The position numbers and the translations under genes were made by a program. From Pseudonocardiales bacterium (lineage in GTDB: Bacteria > Actinomycetota > Actinomycetes > Mycobacteriales > Pseudonocardiaceae): DNA of 12,594 nt. The stretch is taken from positions 1 to 12,594 of the forward strand of contig JAODNG010000567.1 in the NCBI GenBank assembly GCA_025465385.1, given 5' to 3'. Position 1 is the first letter of the stretch. Every line of letters starts with the position of its first letter. Positions 7,401 through 12,594 of this stretch are shown here, in pieces. The notes beneath the pieces were generated by a model. It did not search any database. It had not been told where the DNA came from and saw nothing but the letters and a program-made list of their open reading frames with translations.

Positions 7401-8039
7401 ACCCACCGCGGCGACGGCGCGATCGACGTCGAGGTGCGCGACTTCGGCCGCTGGCGCCCGGAGCCCTCCAACAACTGCCACCGCGGGCGGGGCCTGGCTC
7501 TCATCCGCCAGCTCGCCACAGATGTCGTCATCGACCCTGGCCCGACTGGTACCCAGGTCCGGTTCCGCCTCCGCGCGTTACTCCCCGCGCCGCCGCAACC
7601 GGCCGGCCAGGTACAGGAGGTACACCCCACCCCTGCCGCGCCTACGACCTCCGCCAAGCTGCACGTGCACCAGCAGCCTGACGGCGGGCGGCGCCTGGAA
7701 CTGCGCGGCGACCTCGACCTGGCCGCCGCCACCAGCCTGCGAAGCCCACTGCTCGACCAACTCCACGCCCCGGGGCCGGTCACCGTCGACCTGCGGGGCT
7801 TGGACTACCTCAGCAGCGCGGGCGTCGGGTTACTCATTCAGGCCCGCCAGCACGCCGCCACCCACTGCGTTTCATTGCACCTCCAGCTGACTCCGCACAG
7901 CCTCGTCGCCCGGGTGCTGGCCATCACCGGCCTGGAGCACGCTGTGCCGCTGGTCACCGATGTCGCTCACGATGGTGTCAAGGCGGTCGGTGGGGTTGCC
8001 GCTCCGATATTCCCACTGATCCGTCCGCCGCAAGCGTGA
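4470..8039 (+). CDS. GAF-PAS-GAF-GAF-SpoIIE phosphatase-HATPase-STAS fusion (partner-switching regulator)
   Basis: This 1189-residue soluble signalling protein carries a full sigma-factor partner-switch in one chain. Approximate domains are GAF 25-170, PAS 182-300, helical linker 300-330, GAF 330-482, GAF 505-672, PP2C/SpoIIE phosphatase 690-905, RsbW-type HATPase 920-1045 and STAS 1060-1165. The phosphatase has all acidic metal sites: GGDWYD (Asp715), GDVVGQG (Asp733), YTDG (Asp851) and DDV (Asp899/900). The kinase N-box is EAAAN (Glu954, Asn958), followed by RDFGRW and GRGL. The STAS loop LSSAG puts the predicted phospho-serine at Ser1116. No membrane segment is seen, so it senses cytosolic signals. 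Rv1364c of Mycobacterium tuberculosis, which acts on SigF, is a known relative with PAS-phosphatase-kinase-STAS order. No sigma factor is in the window. An in-frame TAA 27 bp upstream fixes the ATG at 4470; the ribosome site GGTGAAGCG is weak. Target and ligand are unknown. Confidence 0.93.
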   Translation: MAADQLANIVEGQPAWARAVLAVHDLCQIAGEAESVEGVYDAALTALERAIGVERSSILVFDRQGVIRFGAWRGLSEKYRMAVEGHSPWSPDATDPEPILVPDVALDPELVALRPVFDAERIAALAFIPLVHAGRLLGKFMLYYDTPHPFAEGEVRVASSIAQFIAGAVDRKRNEVELRRSREHLSLALEAGAMGTWEWDLASGEVVWSPTLERIHGLEPGTFPGTFEVFQRDILAEDLPAVLAAIRRATEDGAAYEVTYRIHRPDGALRWIETRGTVVHDNTGAPVRMVGVCADVTQRRAGEAERARLLEAERAARLDAEISAGRLDTLQHVTAELSRAVALEDVVDVVLGTAVRELGGHSASLCLLDGDDLVIAHAVGYPPAVTGHWGRFPLSADLPASEAVRTGRTVFIESPAERDRRYPVLATAPLVPDEAYAIVPLADHDAAGCLVVGFAEPREFSTQEEDFFFVLASRCGAALDRARLFEEREHARAAAEVSRAAVAFLAEASALLASSLDYERTLTQVAELAVPRLADWCGIYLTREGGRIEPVALTHVDPERVRLVRQLLERFPVGPSDPVGIAEVIRTGHAQIYPEITDELLAAVAQNDEHLELLRSVRFGAGMAMPLQARERVFGAFSLSNEQGRPLNPDDVLLAEELAARAGTAIDNARLFAERTHVAQTLQRSLLPLKLPKFDRLALAARYLPGATDVAAGGDWYDVLALEEHRVAIVVGDVVGQGAKAAAVMGQLRTALATALLHGDSAAAALEHLDRMAARIPGALASTAAVMILDLLTGDLCWARAGHPPPLLIEPEGIRYLTDGAGGPLGIRSRPPYPEATTRIEPGACLLLYTDGLIERRGQVIDEGLDHLAATAAALCAQPPTTLLDGLLARALPDTGPADDVALIAARYLPGPLHQRLPADPTQLSGLRRAVRAWTCAAALPAALGEDLQLTLGEAAANSVEHAYAGTSEPGEFACRLTHRGDGAIDVEVRDFGRWRPEPSNNCHRGRGLALIRQLATDVVIDPGPTGTQVRFRLRALLPAPPQPAGQVQEVHPTPAAPTTSAKLHVHQQPDGGRRLELRGDLDLAAATSLRSPLLDQLHAPGPVTVDLRGLDYLSSAGVGLLIQARQHAATHCVSLHLQLTPHSLVARVLAITGLEHAVPLVTDVAHDGVKAVGGVAAPIFPLIRPPQA

Positions 8040-8307
8040 CGGTGAGCAGCCTCGCCCCGGTCAGGTCGAGCCGCAGCGTGCTCCCGCTGCTGGCATAGCG
8101 CAGCACCACACCGGCGCAGTTCGGGCAGCGCACCACCAGTGCGGGTGCGTCGGCGTAGAGCAGGTGCGCGGCCAGCGGCGCGTCGTTCCCGCAGCCCGCG
8201 CAGGTGGCCACGGCTACCGTGAGGTCCACGGTGAACAGCTCGGCGAGCGGGCCGGCGGCCGCGTTGGCGTCCAGCCGCCGGTCCGCTGCCTCGTCGGGAT
8301 CGGTCAT
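7978..8307 (-). CDS. DUF6510 family zinc-ribbon protein
   Basis: This is a 109-residue small protein that I recognise as DUF6510-like, a family often found beside Mo-dependent oxidoreductases in actinobacteria. It carries two knuckles, CAGC (Cys36, Cys39) and CPNC (Cys61, Cys64), with YADAPALVVRC between them, which together make a zinc ribbon or another metal site. No enzyme motif or signal peptide is seen. The start is shared with the stop of the reductase gene: GGAGG, 6 nt, ATG at 8307, whose A is the last base of the preceding TGA. An ATG one codon earlier (8310) is possible but sits only 3 nt from GGAGG. Translational coupling implies equimolar production with the reductase. The last 62 bp lie antisense to the end of the partner-switch gene. 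A role as electron-transfer or assembly partner is a guess. Confidence 0.8.
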   Translation of the reverse strand: MTDPDEAADRRLDANAAAGPLAELFTVDLTVAVATCAGCGNDAPLAAHLLYADAPALVVRCPNCAGVVLRYASSGSTLRLDLTGARLLTVTLAADGSVGISERQPHRPP

Positions 8308-9053
8308 CATGGGCCTCCGCTCGCTCCGAAACGTTCGGTCTTGACCCGGCGTGAGTCGTGACCGAGGCCGATCAACGCGCCAGCGACAGTTTCGACGAAG
8401 CCGGTCGGGCCGCACACCAGCAGCTGCGGTTCCTGCTCCGGTGAGACGGTGTGCTCGGCCAGCAGCACCTCGTCGACACGTCCGGTCAGCCCAGCCCAGC
8501 CCACGGGCGCCCCGCGGGTGAGTGTCACGGTCACCTCGGTGGTGGCCGGATGGTGGTCCAGCTCCGCCCGGCCGATGAGGTCGTCGACGGTTCGCGCGGA
8601 GTACAGCAGGCGCACCGGTCTCGACCCCCCGCTGGCGCGGTGATGGCCGAGCATCGACAGGAAGGGCACCACGCCGGAGCCACCGGCAATCAACTGCACC
8701 GGGCCGTCCGTGCCGCTGGGCCAGACGAAGTAGCCCCCGACCGGGCCACGGAGCTCGAGAAGGTCACCCGCGCGCAGGACGTCGGTGAGGTACGGCGAGA
8801 CCTCCCCGTCCTCCAGGCGCTCCACGATCAGCTCGATCCCGGGTCGCTCCGGCGGGGAGGCGATGGAGTAGCTGCGCTGCGCGGTGTAGCCATCGGGAGC
8901 GGTCAGGCGCACGTCGACGTGCTGGCCCGGTAGGTGCCCGGACCAGTCTGGGGGGCGGAGGTTGAGTCGACACGTGCGCTGGGTCTCGCGGTGCAAGGCG
9001 AGGACTTCGGCGCGTTGCCAGCTCAGTCTCCGGCGTAGCGCTGTTCCCGCCAT
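8307..9053 (-). CDS. FAD-binding, NAD(P)H-dependent ferredoxin reductase-like oxidoreductase
   Basis: This 248-residue flavoprotein of the ferredoxin-NADP reductase fold moves electrons between NAD(P)H and a partner. The FAD-binding motif RSYS is at residues 60-63, the nucleotide-binding GGSGVVP at 124-130, the CGPTGFV motif at 214-220 and the C-terminal ERFG at 240-243. No plant-type 2Fe-2S cysteine cluster follows, so the electron partner must be another protein, most simply the Mo-enzyme encoded just upstream. I start it at ATG 9053, where homology begins (MAGTALRRRLSW). Longer in-frame starts reach back to 9491 but only translate the Mo-enzyme gene out of frame. The start lies 31 bp inside the end of the Mo-enzyme gene; the ribosome site is weak, which suits translational coupling. 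Substrate preference between NADH and NADPH is not decidable here. Confidence 0.88.
   Translation of the reverse strand: MAGTALRRRLSWQRAEVLALHRETQRTCRLNLRPPDWSGHLPGQHVDVRLTAPDGYTAQRSYSIASPPERPGIELIVERLEDGEVSPYLTDVLRAGDLLELRGPVGGYFVWPSGTDGPVQLIAGGSGVVPFLSMLGHHRASGGSRPVRLLYSARTVDDLIGRAELDHHPATTEVTVTLTRGAPVGWAGLTGRVDEVLLAEHTVSPEQEPQLLVCGPTGFVETVAGALIGLGHDSRRVKTERFGASGGP
8314..8318 (-). promoter_or_regulatory. Strong ribosome binding site for the DUF6510 gene
   Basis: GGAGG on the minus strand lies inside the last codons of the reductase gene, 6 nt before ATG 8307 and 3 nt before ATG 8310. Spacing favours 8307. Its position within the upstream coding region shows that the two genes are meant to be translated from one message. 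Confidence 0.65.
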
Positions 9054-9628
9054 GGGTCGCCATAGTTGTGGTAGCCGAATGTCTCCCAGAACCCGGGCTC
9101 GTCTTCCAGAGTCAACGTGAGCCCGCGGACCCACTTCGCGGATTTCCAGAAGTAGAGGTGCGGGACGAGCAGCCGTGCCGGCCCCCCGTGCTCGGGCTCT
9201 AGCGGCTGACCGTCGTAGGTGTCGACCACCCAGGCCTGCCCGCCGGTGAGGTCGGCCAGCGGCAGGTTCGTCGTGTAGCCGCCGTCGCTGAACGCGACCG
9301 CGAACTCCGCGGCAGTGACGACGTCTGCGAGCAACGTGTCCACCGAGACCCCCTCCCACCGGGTGTCGAACTTCGACCAGCTGGTCACGCAATGCAGATC
9401 GACCGAAACCGATTCGCGGGGCAGCCCCTGGAACTGCGTCCGACTCCAGCGGCGCACACCATCGACCTGCCCCTGGACCTGGAAGTCCCAACTGGCCAGC
9501 GCAGTGCGCGGGGTCGGGCCAGCCGACAGCACGGGGAACCCATCCCCGACGTCGTACTGCCCGGGCGGCAACCGACCGGGTGGAGTCTTACGGCGCCGAC
9601 CGGCGAATCCGCGGGACACGAACGACAT
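9023..9628 (-). CDS. Sulfite oxidase-like molybdopterin-dependent oxidoreductase
   Basis: This 201-residue enzyme belongs to the oxidoreductase molybdopterin-binding domain family (sulfite oxidase/YedY-like). The molybdenum-ligand cysteine is Cys80 in VDLHCVTSWSKFD. Later segments SDGGYTTNLPL, GGPARLLVPHLYFWKS and WETFGYHNYGDPW are typical of the soluble actinobacterial type. There is no heme domain and no Tat signal (the N-terminus is MSFVSRGFAGRRRKTPPG), so I expect a cytosolic enzyme. The start at 9628 is set by an almost perfect ribosome site, AGGAGGTG, and by homology; an upstream in-frame ATG at 9970 only reads through the nhaA 3' end. The following reductase gene overlaps by 31 bp, and the DUF6510 gene overlaps that one in turn, giving a three-gene operon. 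The likely partner is the reductase. The substrate, perhaps an oxidised sulfur or N-oxide compound, cannot be told. Confidence 0.9.
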   Translation of the reverse strand: MSFVSRGFAGRRRKTPPGRLPPGQYDVGDGFPVLSAGPTPRTALASWDFQVQGQVDGVRRWSRTQFQGLPRESVSVDLHCVTSWSKFDTRWEGVSVDTLLADVVTAAEFAVAFSDGGYTTNLPLADLTGGQAWVVDTYDGQPLEPEHGGPARLLVPHLYFWKSAKWVRGLTLTLEDEPGFWETFGYHNYGDPWREQRYAGD

Positions 9629-9635
9629 GCCCGCA

Positions 9636-9645
9636 CACCTCCTCC
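9636..9645 (-). promoter_or_regulatory. Near-consensus Shine-Dalgarno for the Mo-enzyme gene
   Basis: GGAGGAGGTG on the minus strand lies 9 nt (counted from the AGGAGG core) before the ATG at 9628. It is close to a full complement of the 16S rRNA tail. It fixes the start and suggests strong translation of the first gene in the operon. Confidence 0.75.
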
Positions 9646-9664
9646 CGTTGGTCGGTGCGGGCTC

Positions 9665-9709
9665 TACGAGGACACTCGTACGAGCATGCCAGTCGCGAGG
9701 AAGCTGGCA
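9665..9709. promoter_or_regulatory. Cluster of inverted repeats upstream of the Mo-enzyme operon
   Basis: TACGAG-gaca-CTCGTA (9665-9680) is a perfect inverted repeat. It overlaps a second perfect palindrome, CTCGTACGAG (9675-9684). TGCCAG (9687-9692) pairs with CTGGCA (9704-9709) across 11 bases. The cluster sits 37-81 bp upstream of the Mo-enzyme start, in the 145-bp gap after nhaA, where an operator would be expected. I do not recognise the motif. Confidence 0.35.
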
Positions 9710-9744
9710 CCAGTAGCCACATCTCGTCCACTGTCGAAGGCAGG

Positions 9745-9761
9745 CCACCCGCGCTGGGTGG
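9745..9761 (-). terminator. Stem-loop just after nhaA, possible terminator
   Basis: CCACCC (9745-9750) and GGGTGG (9756-9761) form a perfect 6-bp, all-but-two G/C stem with a 5-base loop, 12 bp beyond the nhaA stop on the minus strand. No T tract follows, as is common for actinobacterial terminators. It would separate nhaA from the Mo-enzyme operon. Confidence 0.4.
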
Positions 9762-9773
9762 TGTCTGGGTGAG

Positions 9774-11657
9774 TCATATTGCCGCGCGGGCCTTGGCGGT
9801 CTTGACGGCCGCGGCGAGTGAGGTGATGTCATAGGCGCCGTAATGTCGCCGTCCGTTGATGAAGAAAGTGGGTGTACCGGACACGCCGCTGAGGCTGGCG
9901 GAGTCAACGTCTTCGGCGATTCGGGAAGCGTGCGTATGCCTGCGCAAGTCGTCGCGGAATCGTTCGACATCGATTTCGAGGTTGCCTGCGTAGCGGCTCA
10001 GATCGGTCGGCCGCAAATCCTGCTGGCGGTCCAATAGCAGGTCATGCATTGGCCAAAACGCCCCTTGGCTGGCGGCGGCCTCGGCGGCTTCGGCCGCCAA
10101 TTGAGCCCGCGGGTGCACGTCGGTGAGGGGAAGGTGGCGCCATACGTAGCGAACGTCGCCGAAGTCGGCGAGCAGCTCCCGGACGACCGGTTCTGCTTGA
10201 CCGCAGTAGGGGCATTCGAAGTCGCCGTACTCGACCACAGTGACCAATGCTTCAGCTGGACCGCGGATGTGGTCGCGATCCGGATCGACCGGCTCGGCCA
10301 GGTCGACGATGGCCTCCGCGGTGCCCAGCAGGGCTCGCATTCGCCTCCGTGGTGGGAGCAGCGCAGTGATGCCGAAGATGGCCCAGGCCGCGATGGACGC
10401 GCAGAGCGCCGCGGACAGCACGCCGAGCTTGGCCTCCTGAAGCTGGACGCCGGCAAAGGCGAGGGTTGCGATCAGCAGGGACACGGTGAAGCCGATACCG
10501 GCGATCGCGCCACCACCGGCGATGGCGGCCCAGCCGACCGGGGGACGTAGCTGGGCTCGGTTCAGCCGGGTGACGAGCCATGAGCTGCCGACGATGCCGA
10601 TCGGCTTCCCAGCGACATAGCCGATCAGGATTCCGAGAGTGATCGGCGAGGTGTAGGCGCGGGACAGGAACTCGCCGCTGATCGCGATGCCGGCGTTGGC
10701 CAGGGCGAACAGCGGCACGATCAGGTAGCTGGTCCACGGGTGGTAGAGCTCCAGCAATCGCTCGTTGGGTGACAGCGCGGCGGTCAGCCCGGTGCTTGCC
10801 GAGCGTGCGAGCTCAGGGGTCGGCTGCTCGCGGAAGAGCCGGAACAGGCCCGTGGCTCGCTCGAGGTCGTCGCGCACGGGCGGGTAGGCGTAGGTCAGCA
10901 ACCCCATCACCAGACCGACGGCGACGGGGTCGACGCCGGAGGAGAACAGCGTCGCCCACGCGGCCACGCCGAGTAGGGCGTAGATCCGGCCGTGCCGGAT
11001 CCTGCTGGCCCGGACGAGCAGGATCACCGCGAAGATCGCTAGCGTGATGACGAGCGGCCGCCACTCGACGTGCCCGCTGTACACCGTCGCGATCACCGCG
11101 AGCGCTACGACATCGTCGACGACAGCGACGGTGAGCAGGAAGGCCCGCACAGTGTCCGGCAGGCGCCGCCCGACCAGGGCGAGCAGGCCCAGCGCGAAAG
11201 CCGTGTCCGTCGACATCGCGACACCCCAGCCGTGCGCTGACGGGCGCCCCGCGTTCACGGCCAGGTAGATCGCGATTGGCACGAGCATCCCGCCGATACC
11301 CGCAGCGATCGGCAGTACGACCCGTCGCCGCTCGCGCAAGTCGCCCATGTCGAACTCGCGGCGCGCCTCCAGCCCGATGACGAAGAAGAAGAATGTCATC
11401 AGCCCGCTGTTTACCCACTGACGAAGGGTCTGCGACAGGCCAGACCCCCCGAGATGGATCGACAGCGGCGTCTGCCACACCGACTCATACGACGTCACAT
11501 CGATGTTCGCCCAGGCCAGGGCCGTAAGGGTGGCGGCCAGCAGGACAGCGGCGCTACCAGACTCAGTACGCAGAAAGTTGCGCAGCGGCGTCCGAAGACT
11601 GCGCGCCCACGCGGTCCTCCTGGTGAAGGGTGCGGCGGAGCCATCGGCCTCGGTCAT
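9774..11657 (-). CDS. nhaA: Na+/H+ antiporter NhaA fused to a C-terminal DsbA-like thioredoxin domain
   Basis: This 627-residue membrane protein exchanges Na+ or Li+ for H+. Residues about 30-435 are NhaA. The transport residues are all present: Asp151 in MSTDTAFA, Asp181-Asp182 in VAVVDDVV and Lys351 in YVAGKPIG, equivalent to Asp133, Asp163/164 and Lys300 of Escherichia coli, with the same 30/31-residue spacing. Residues about 470-620 form a DsbA/thioredoxin-fold domain with active site CPYC (Cys482, Cys485) and the cis-proline motif SGTPTFFING (Pro596). The fusion is known in actinobacteria. The last membrane helix ends in PPRRRMR, which by the positive-inside rule puts the thiol domain in the cytosol. 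The start at 11657 has GAGGA 7 nt upstream. It follows the NAD kinase gene by 145 bp and precedes the Mo-enzyme operon by 145 bp on the same strand. The role of the thiol domain is not established. Confidence 0.95.
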   Translation of the reverse strand: MTEADGSAAPFTRRTAWARSLRTPLRNFLRTESGSAAVLLAATLTALAWANIDVTSYESVWQTPLSIHLGGSGLSQTLRQWVNSGLMTFFFFVIGLEARREFDMGDLRERRRVVLPIAAGIGGMLVPIAIYLAVNAGRPSAHGWGVAMSTDTAFALGLLALVGRRLPDTVRAFLLTVAVVDDVVALAVIATVYSGHVEWRPLVITLAIFAVILLVRASRIRHGRIYALLGVAAWATLFSSGVDPVAVGLVMGLLTYAYPPVRDDLERATGLFRLFREQPTPELARSASTGLTAALSPNERLLELYHPWTSYLIVPLFALANAGIAISGEFLSRAYTSPITLGILIGYVAGKPIGIVGSSWLVTRLNRAQLRPPVGWAAIAGGGAIAGIGFTVSLLIATLAFAGVQLQEAKLGVLSAALCASIAAWAIFGITALLPPRRRMRALLGTAEAIVDLAEPVDPDRDHIRGPAEALVTVVEYGDFECPYCGQAEPVVRELLADFGDVRYVWRHLPLTDVHPRAQLAAEAAEAAASQGAFWPMHDLLLDRQQDLRPTDLSRYAGNLEIDVERFRDDLRRHTHASRIAEDVDSASLSGVSGTPTFFINGRRHYGAYDITSLAAAVKTAKARAAI

Positions 11658-11664
11658 TGCTTAA

Positions 11665-11669
11665 TCCTC
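11665..11669 (-). promoter_or_regulatory. Ribosome binding site of nhaA
   Basis: GAGGA on the minus strand, 7 nt before ATG 11657, supports this start. The hydrophilic N-terminal 30 residues before the first membrane helix are consistent with it. Confidence 0.6.
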
Positions 11670-11802
11670 ATCCACGCCTGCCGTACCCGCGCTACTCCGT
11701 GATCGCAGCACGCTGTCGCCGCGAAGGACCATGGTCGGGAAAAGTAGATCAGGCGCCGCTGAGCGCTTCGCCGCCGAGGACCGGGATTAGGAAACGCCGA
11801 TG

Positions 11803-12594
11803 CTAGCCGAGCTCGGCGGCGTCGCTGAGCCGTAGCTTGCGTTGCGCCCGCTGGTAGAAGGTCGTGGCGCCGAGCCGTACCACAGAACCTGCCGCCACGT
11901 CAGCGAGAAGTTCCACCCGCTGCCCTGGCTCTAGGGTTCGGACGAGTTCGCCGTCGACTTCCAGAGCCAGCGTACCGCTGCTCGGCAGCAGTTCTAATGT
12001 CAGCGACTCGCTGCACGCCAGCATGAAGGCACGGTTGAAGGCGGAATGCGGAGCGACGGGAACGACGAGCAGCCCTTGCGCCTTGGGGGACACGATCGGC
12101 CCACCAGCGGAGAAGCTGTACGCAGTCGAACCGGTTGGCGTCGAGACGACAACGGCATCAGCGACATAGCGCACGAAGGGCTGGCCGTCGACGACCACTC
12201 CGACGGCGGCCAGCCCACGGCCCGGGATTCGTACCAGCGCAACGTCGTTGAAGGCGACGCGGACGGTGTCGCCCACCACGGCTTCGACCGCCACCCGCGA
12301 CTCCACCTCAAAGTGGTCCTCAGCAATGGAACACAGTGCCTTGTCAAGGTCCGGAACCTCGATCTCGGCGAGGAATCCGAACTTGCCCAGGTTGACACCC
12401 AGCACCGGAACCCGATGGCGGTACGCCAGCCGCAGCGAGCGCAGCATGGTTCCGTCGCCACCGAGGCTGACTAACAGGTCAACCTGCTTCGCGATCCGGT
12501 CCTGCTCGACGCGCCGTACTCCCATCACGCCGTCCAGCTCGCCTGCAATACCGAATACACTCACCCCACGCGACGCGGCCCAGCGTGTCACGTG
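11803..12594 (-). CDS. nadK: NAD kinase (5' end outside window)
   Basis: This cytosolic enzyme phosphorylates NAD to NADP using ATP or polyphosphate. The visible part is the C-terminal 264 codons; the frame stays open through the right edge, so perhaps 30-40 N-terminal residues are missing, and the in-window GTG at 12591 is probably internal. Family motifs are present: SLGGDGTML (catalytic Asp), VNLGKFGFLAE, and STPTGSTAYSFSAGGP preceded by the conserved Asp of VADAVVV. The usual Asn-Glu pair is Asn-Asp here (FNDVALV), and the segment after VAPHSAFNRAF differs from the mycobacterial enzyme as I recall it. This raises the possibility of a second, divergent paralogue. It does not sit in the tlyA-nadK-recN order often seen in actinobacteria, at least on the visible side. 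The next gene, nhaA, begins 145 bp after its stop. Confidence 0.88.
   Translation of the reverse strand, partial: HVTRWAASRGVSVFGIAGELDGVMGVRRVEQDRIAKQVDLLVSLGGDGTMLRSLRLAYRHRVPVLGVNLGKFGFLAEIEVPDLDKALCSIAEDHFEVESRVAVEAVVGDTVRVAFNDVALVRIPGRGLAAVGVVVDGQPFVRYVADAVVVSTPTGSTAYSFSAGGPIVSPKAQGLLVVPVAPHSAFNRAFMLACSESLTLELLPSSGTLALEVDGELVRTLEPGQRVELLADVAAGSVVRLGATTFYQRAQRKLRLSDAAELG

Noticed and set aside
4898..7783. Long minus-strand open frames opposite the partner-switch gene
   Set aside because: They are shadow frames produced by strong third-position GC bias. The plus-strand protein has complete domain motifs throughout.
9054..9491. N-terminal extension of the reductase frame to 9491
   Set aside because: This 146-codon stretch is Arg-rich out-of-frame translation of the Mo-enzyme gene. 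Reductase homology begins at 9053.
9629..9970. N-terminal extension of the Mo-enzyme frame to an ATG at 9970
   Set aside because: It lies opposite or within the coding end of nhaA in another frame and shows no homology. The strong AGGAGGTG before 9628 decides the start.
11683..11688. GGGTAC on the minus strand 25 bp before nhaA, like a SigB/SigF -10 element
   Set aside because: No GNNT or GTTT element is found at 13-17 bp spacing upstream, so only half of the promoter is present.

Overview
The window looks like chromosome from a high-GC Gram-positive bacterium (Actinomycetota). The phosphatase, oxidoreductase, antiporter and NAD kinase genes use strongly G/C-biased third positions. A SpoIIE phosphatase fused to an anti-sigma kinase and a STAS domain, an NhaA-DsbA fusion and a DUF6510 zinc-ribbon protein all fit that phylum. 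I cannot name the genus.

Layout. At 1-1381 (minus strand, 3' end cut by the window edge) lies an exported copper-radical oxidase of the galactose/glyoxal oxidase type with a Tat-like signal. It follows a 466-bp gap with no convincing gene. Upstream of it, 1848-3884 (minus) encodes a two-part protein: five lectin-like repeats, then a DUF4185 beta-propeller. Two of the repeats are almost identical at the DNA level, and this gene is visibly less GC-rich than the rest. A 585-bp divergent intergenic region separates it from the plus-strand gene 4470-8039. That gene encodes an 1189-residue cytosolic signalling protein carrying GAF, PAS, GAF, GAF, PP2C phosphatase, HATPase (RsbW-like) and STAS (RsbV-like) domains, a whole partner-switching cascade in one chain. 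Its last 62 bp overlap, tail to tail, a compact minus-strand operon read from right to left: a molybdopterin (sulfite-oxidase-like) oxidoreductase (9628-9023), an FAD/NAD(P) reductase (9053-8307) and a DUF6510 zinc-ribbon protein (8307-7978). These three genes overlap one another. Further right come an NhaA Na+/H+ antiporter fused to a DsbA-like thioredoxin domain (11657-9774) and an NAD kinase whose 5' end lies beyond the window.

How the genes may work together. The oxidase and the repeat/DUF4185 protein could both act on extracellular or cell-surface glycans. The Mo-enzyme, reductase and DUF6510 protein probably form one NAD(P)H-linked redox module. NAD kinase supplies NADP, and the antiporter fusion couples ion transport to a thiol-redox domain, so the right half has a redox theme, although this is inference from proximity. 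I saw no tRNA, rRNA, CRISPR array, intact insertion sequence or phage gene. The most unusual items are the all-in-one partner-switch protein, the repeat/DUF4185 protein without a visible signal peptide and with synonymous-only repeat divergence, and the coupled Mo/FAD/DUF6510 trio.
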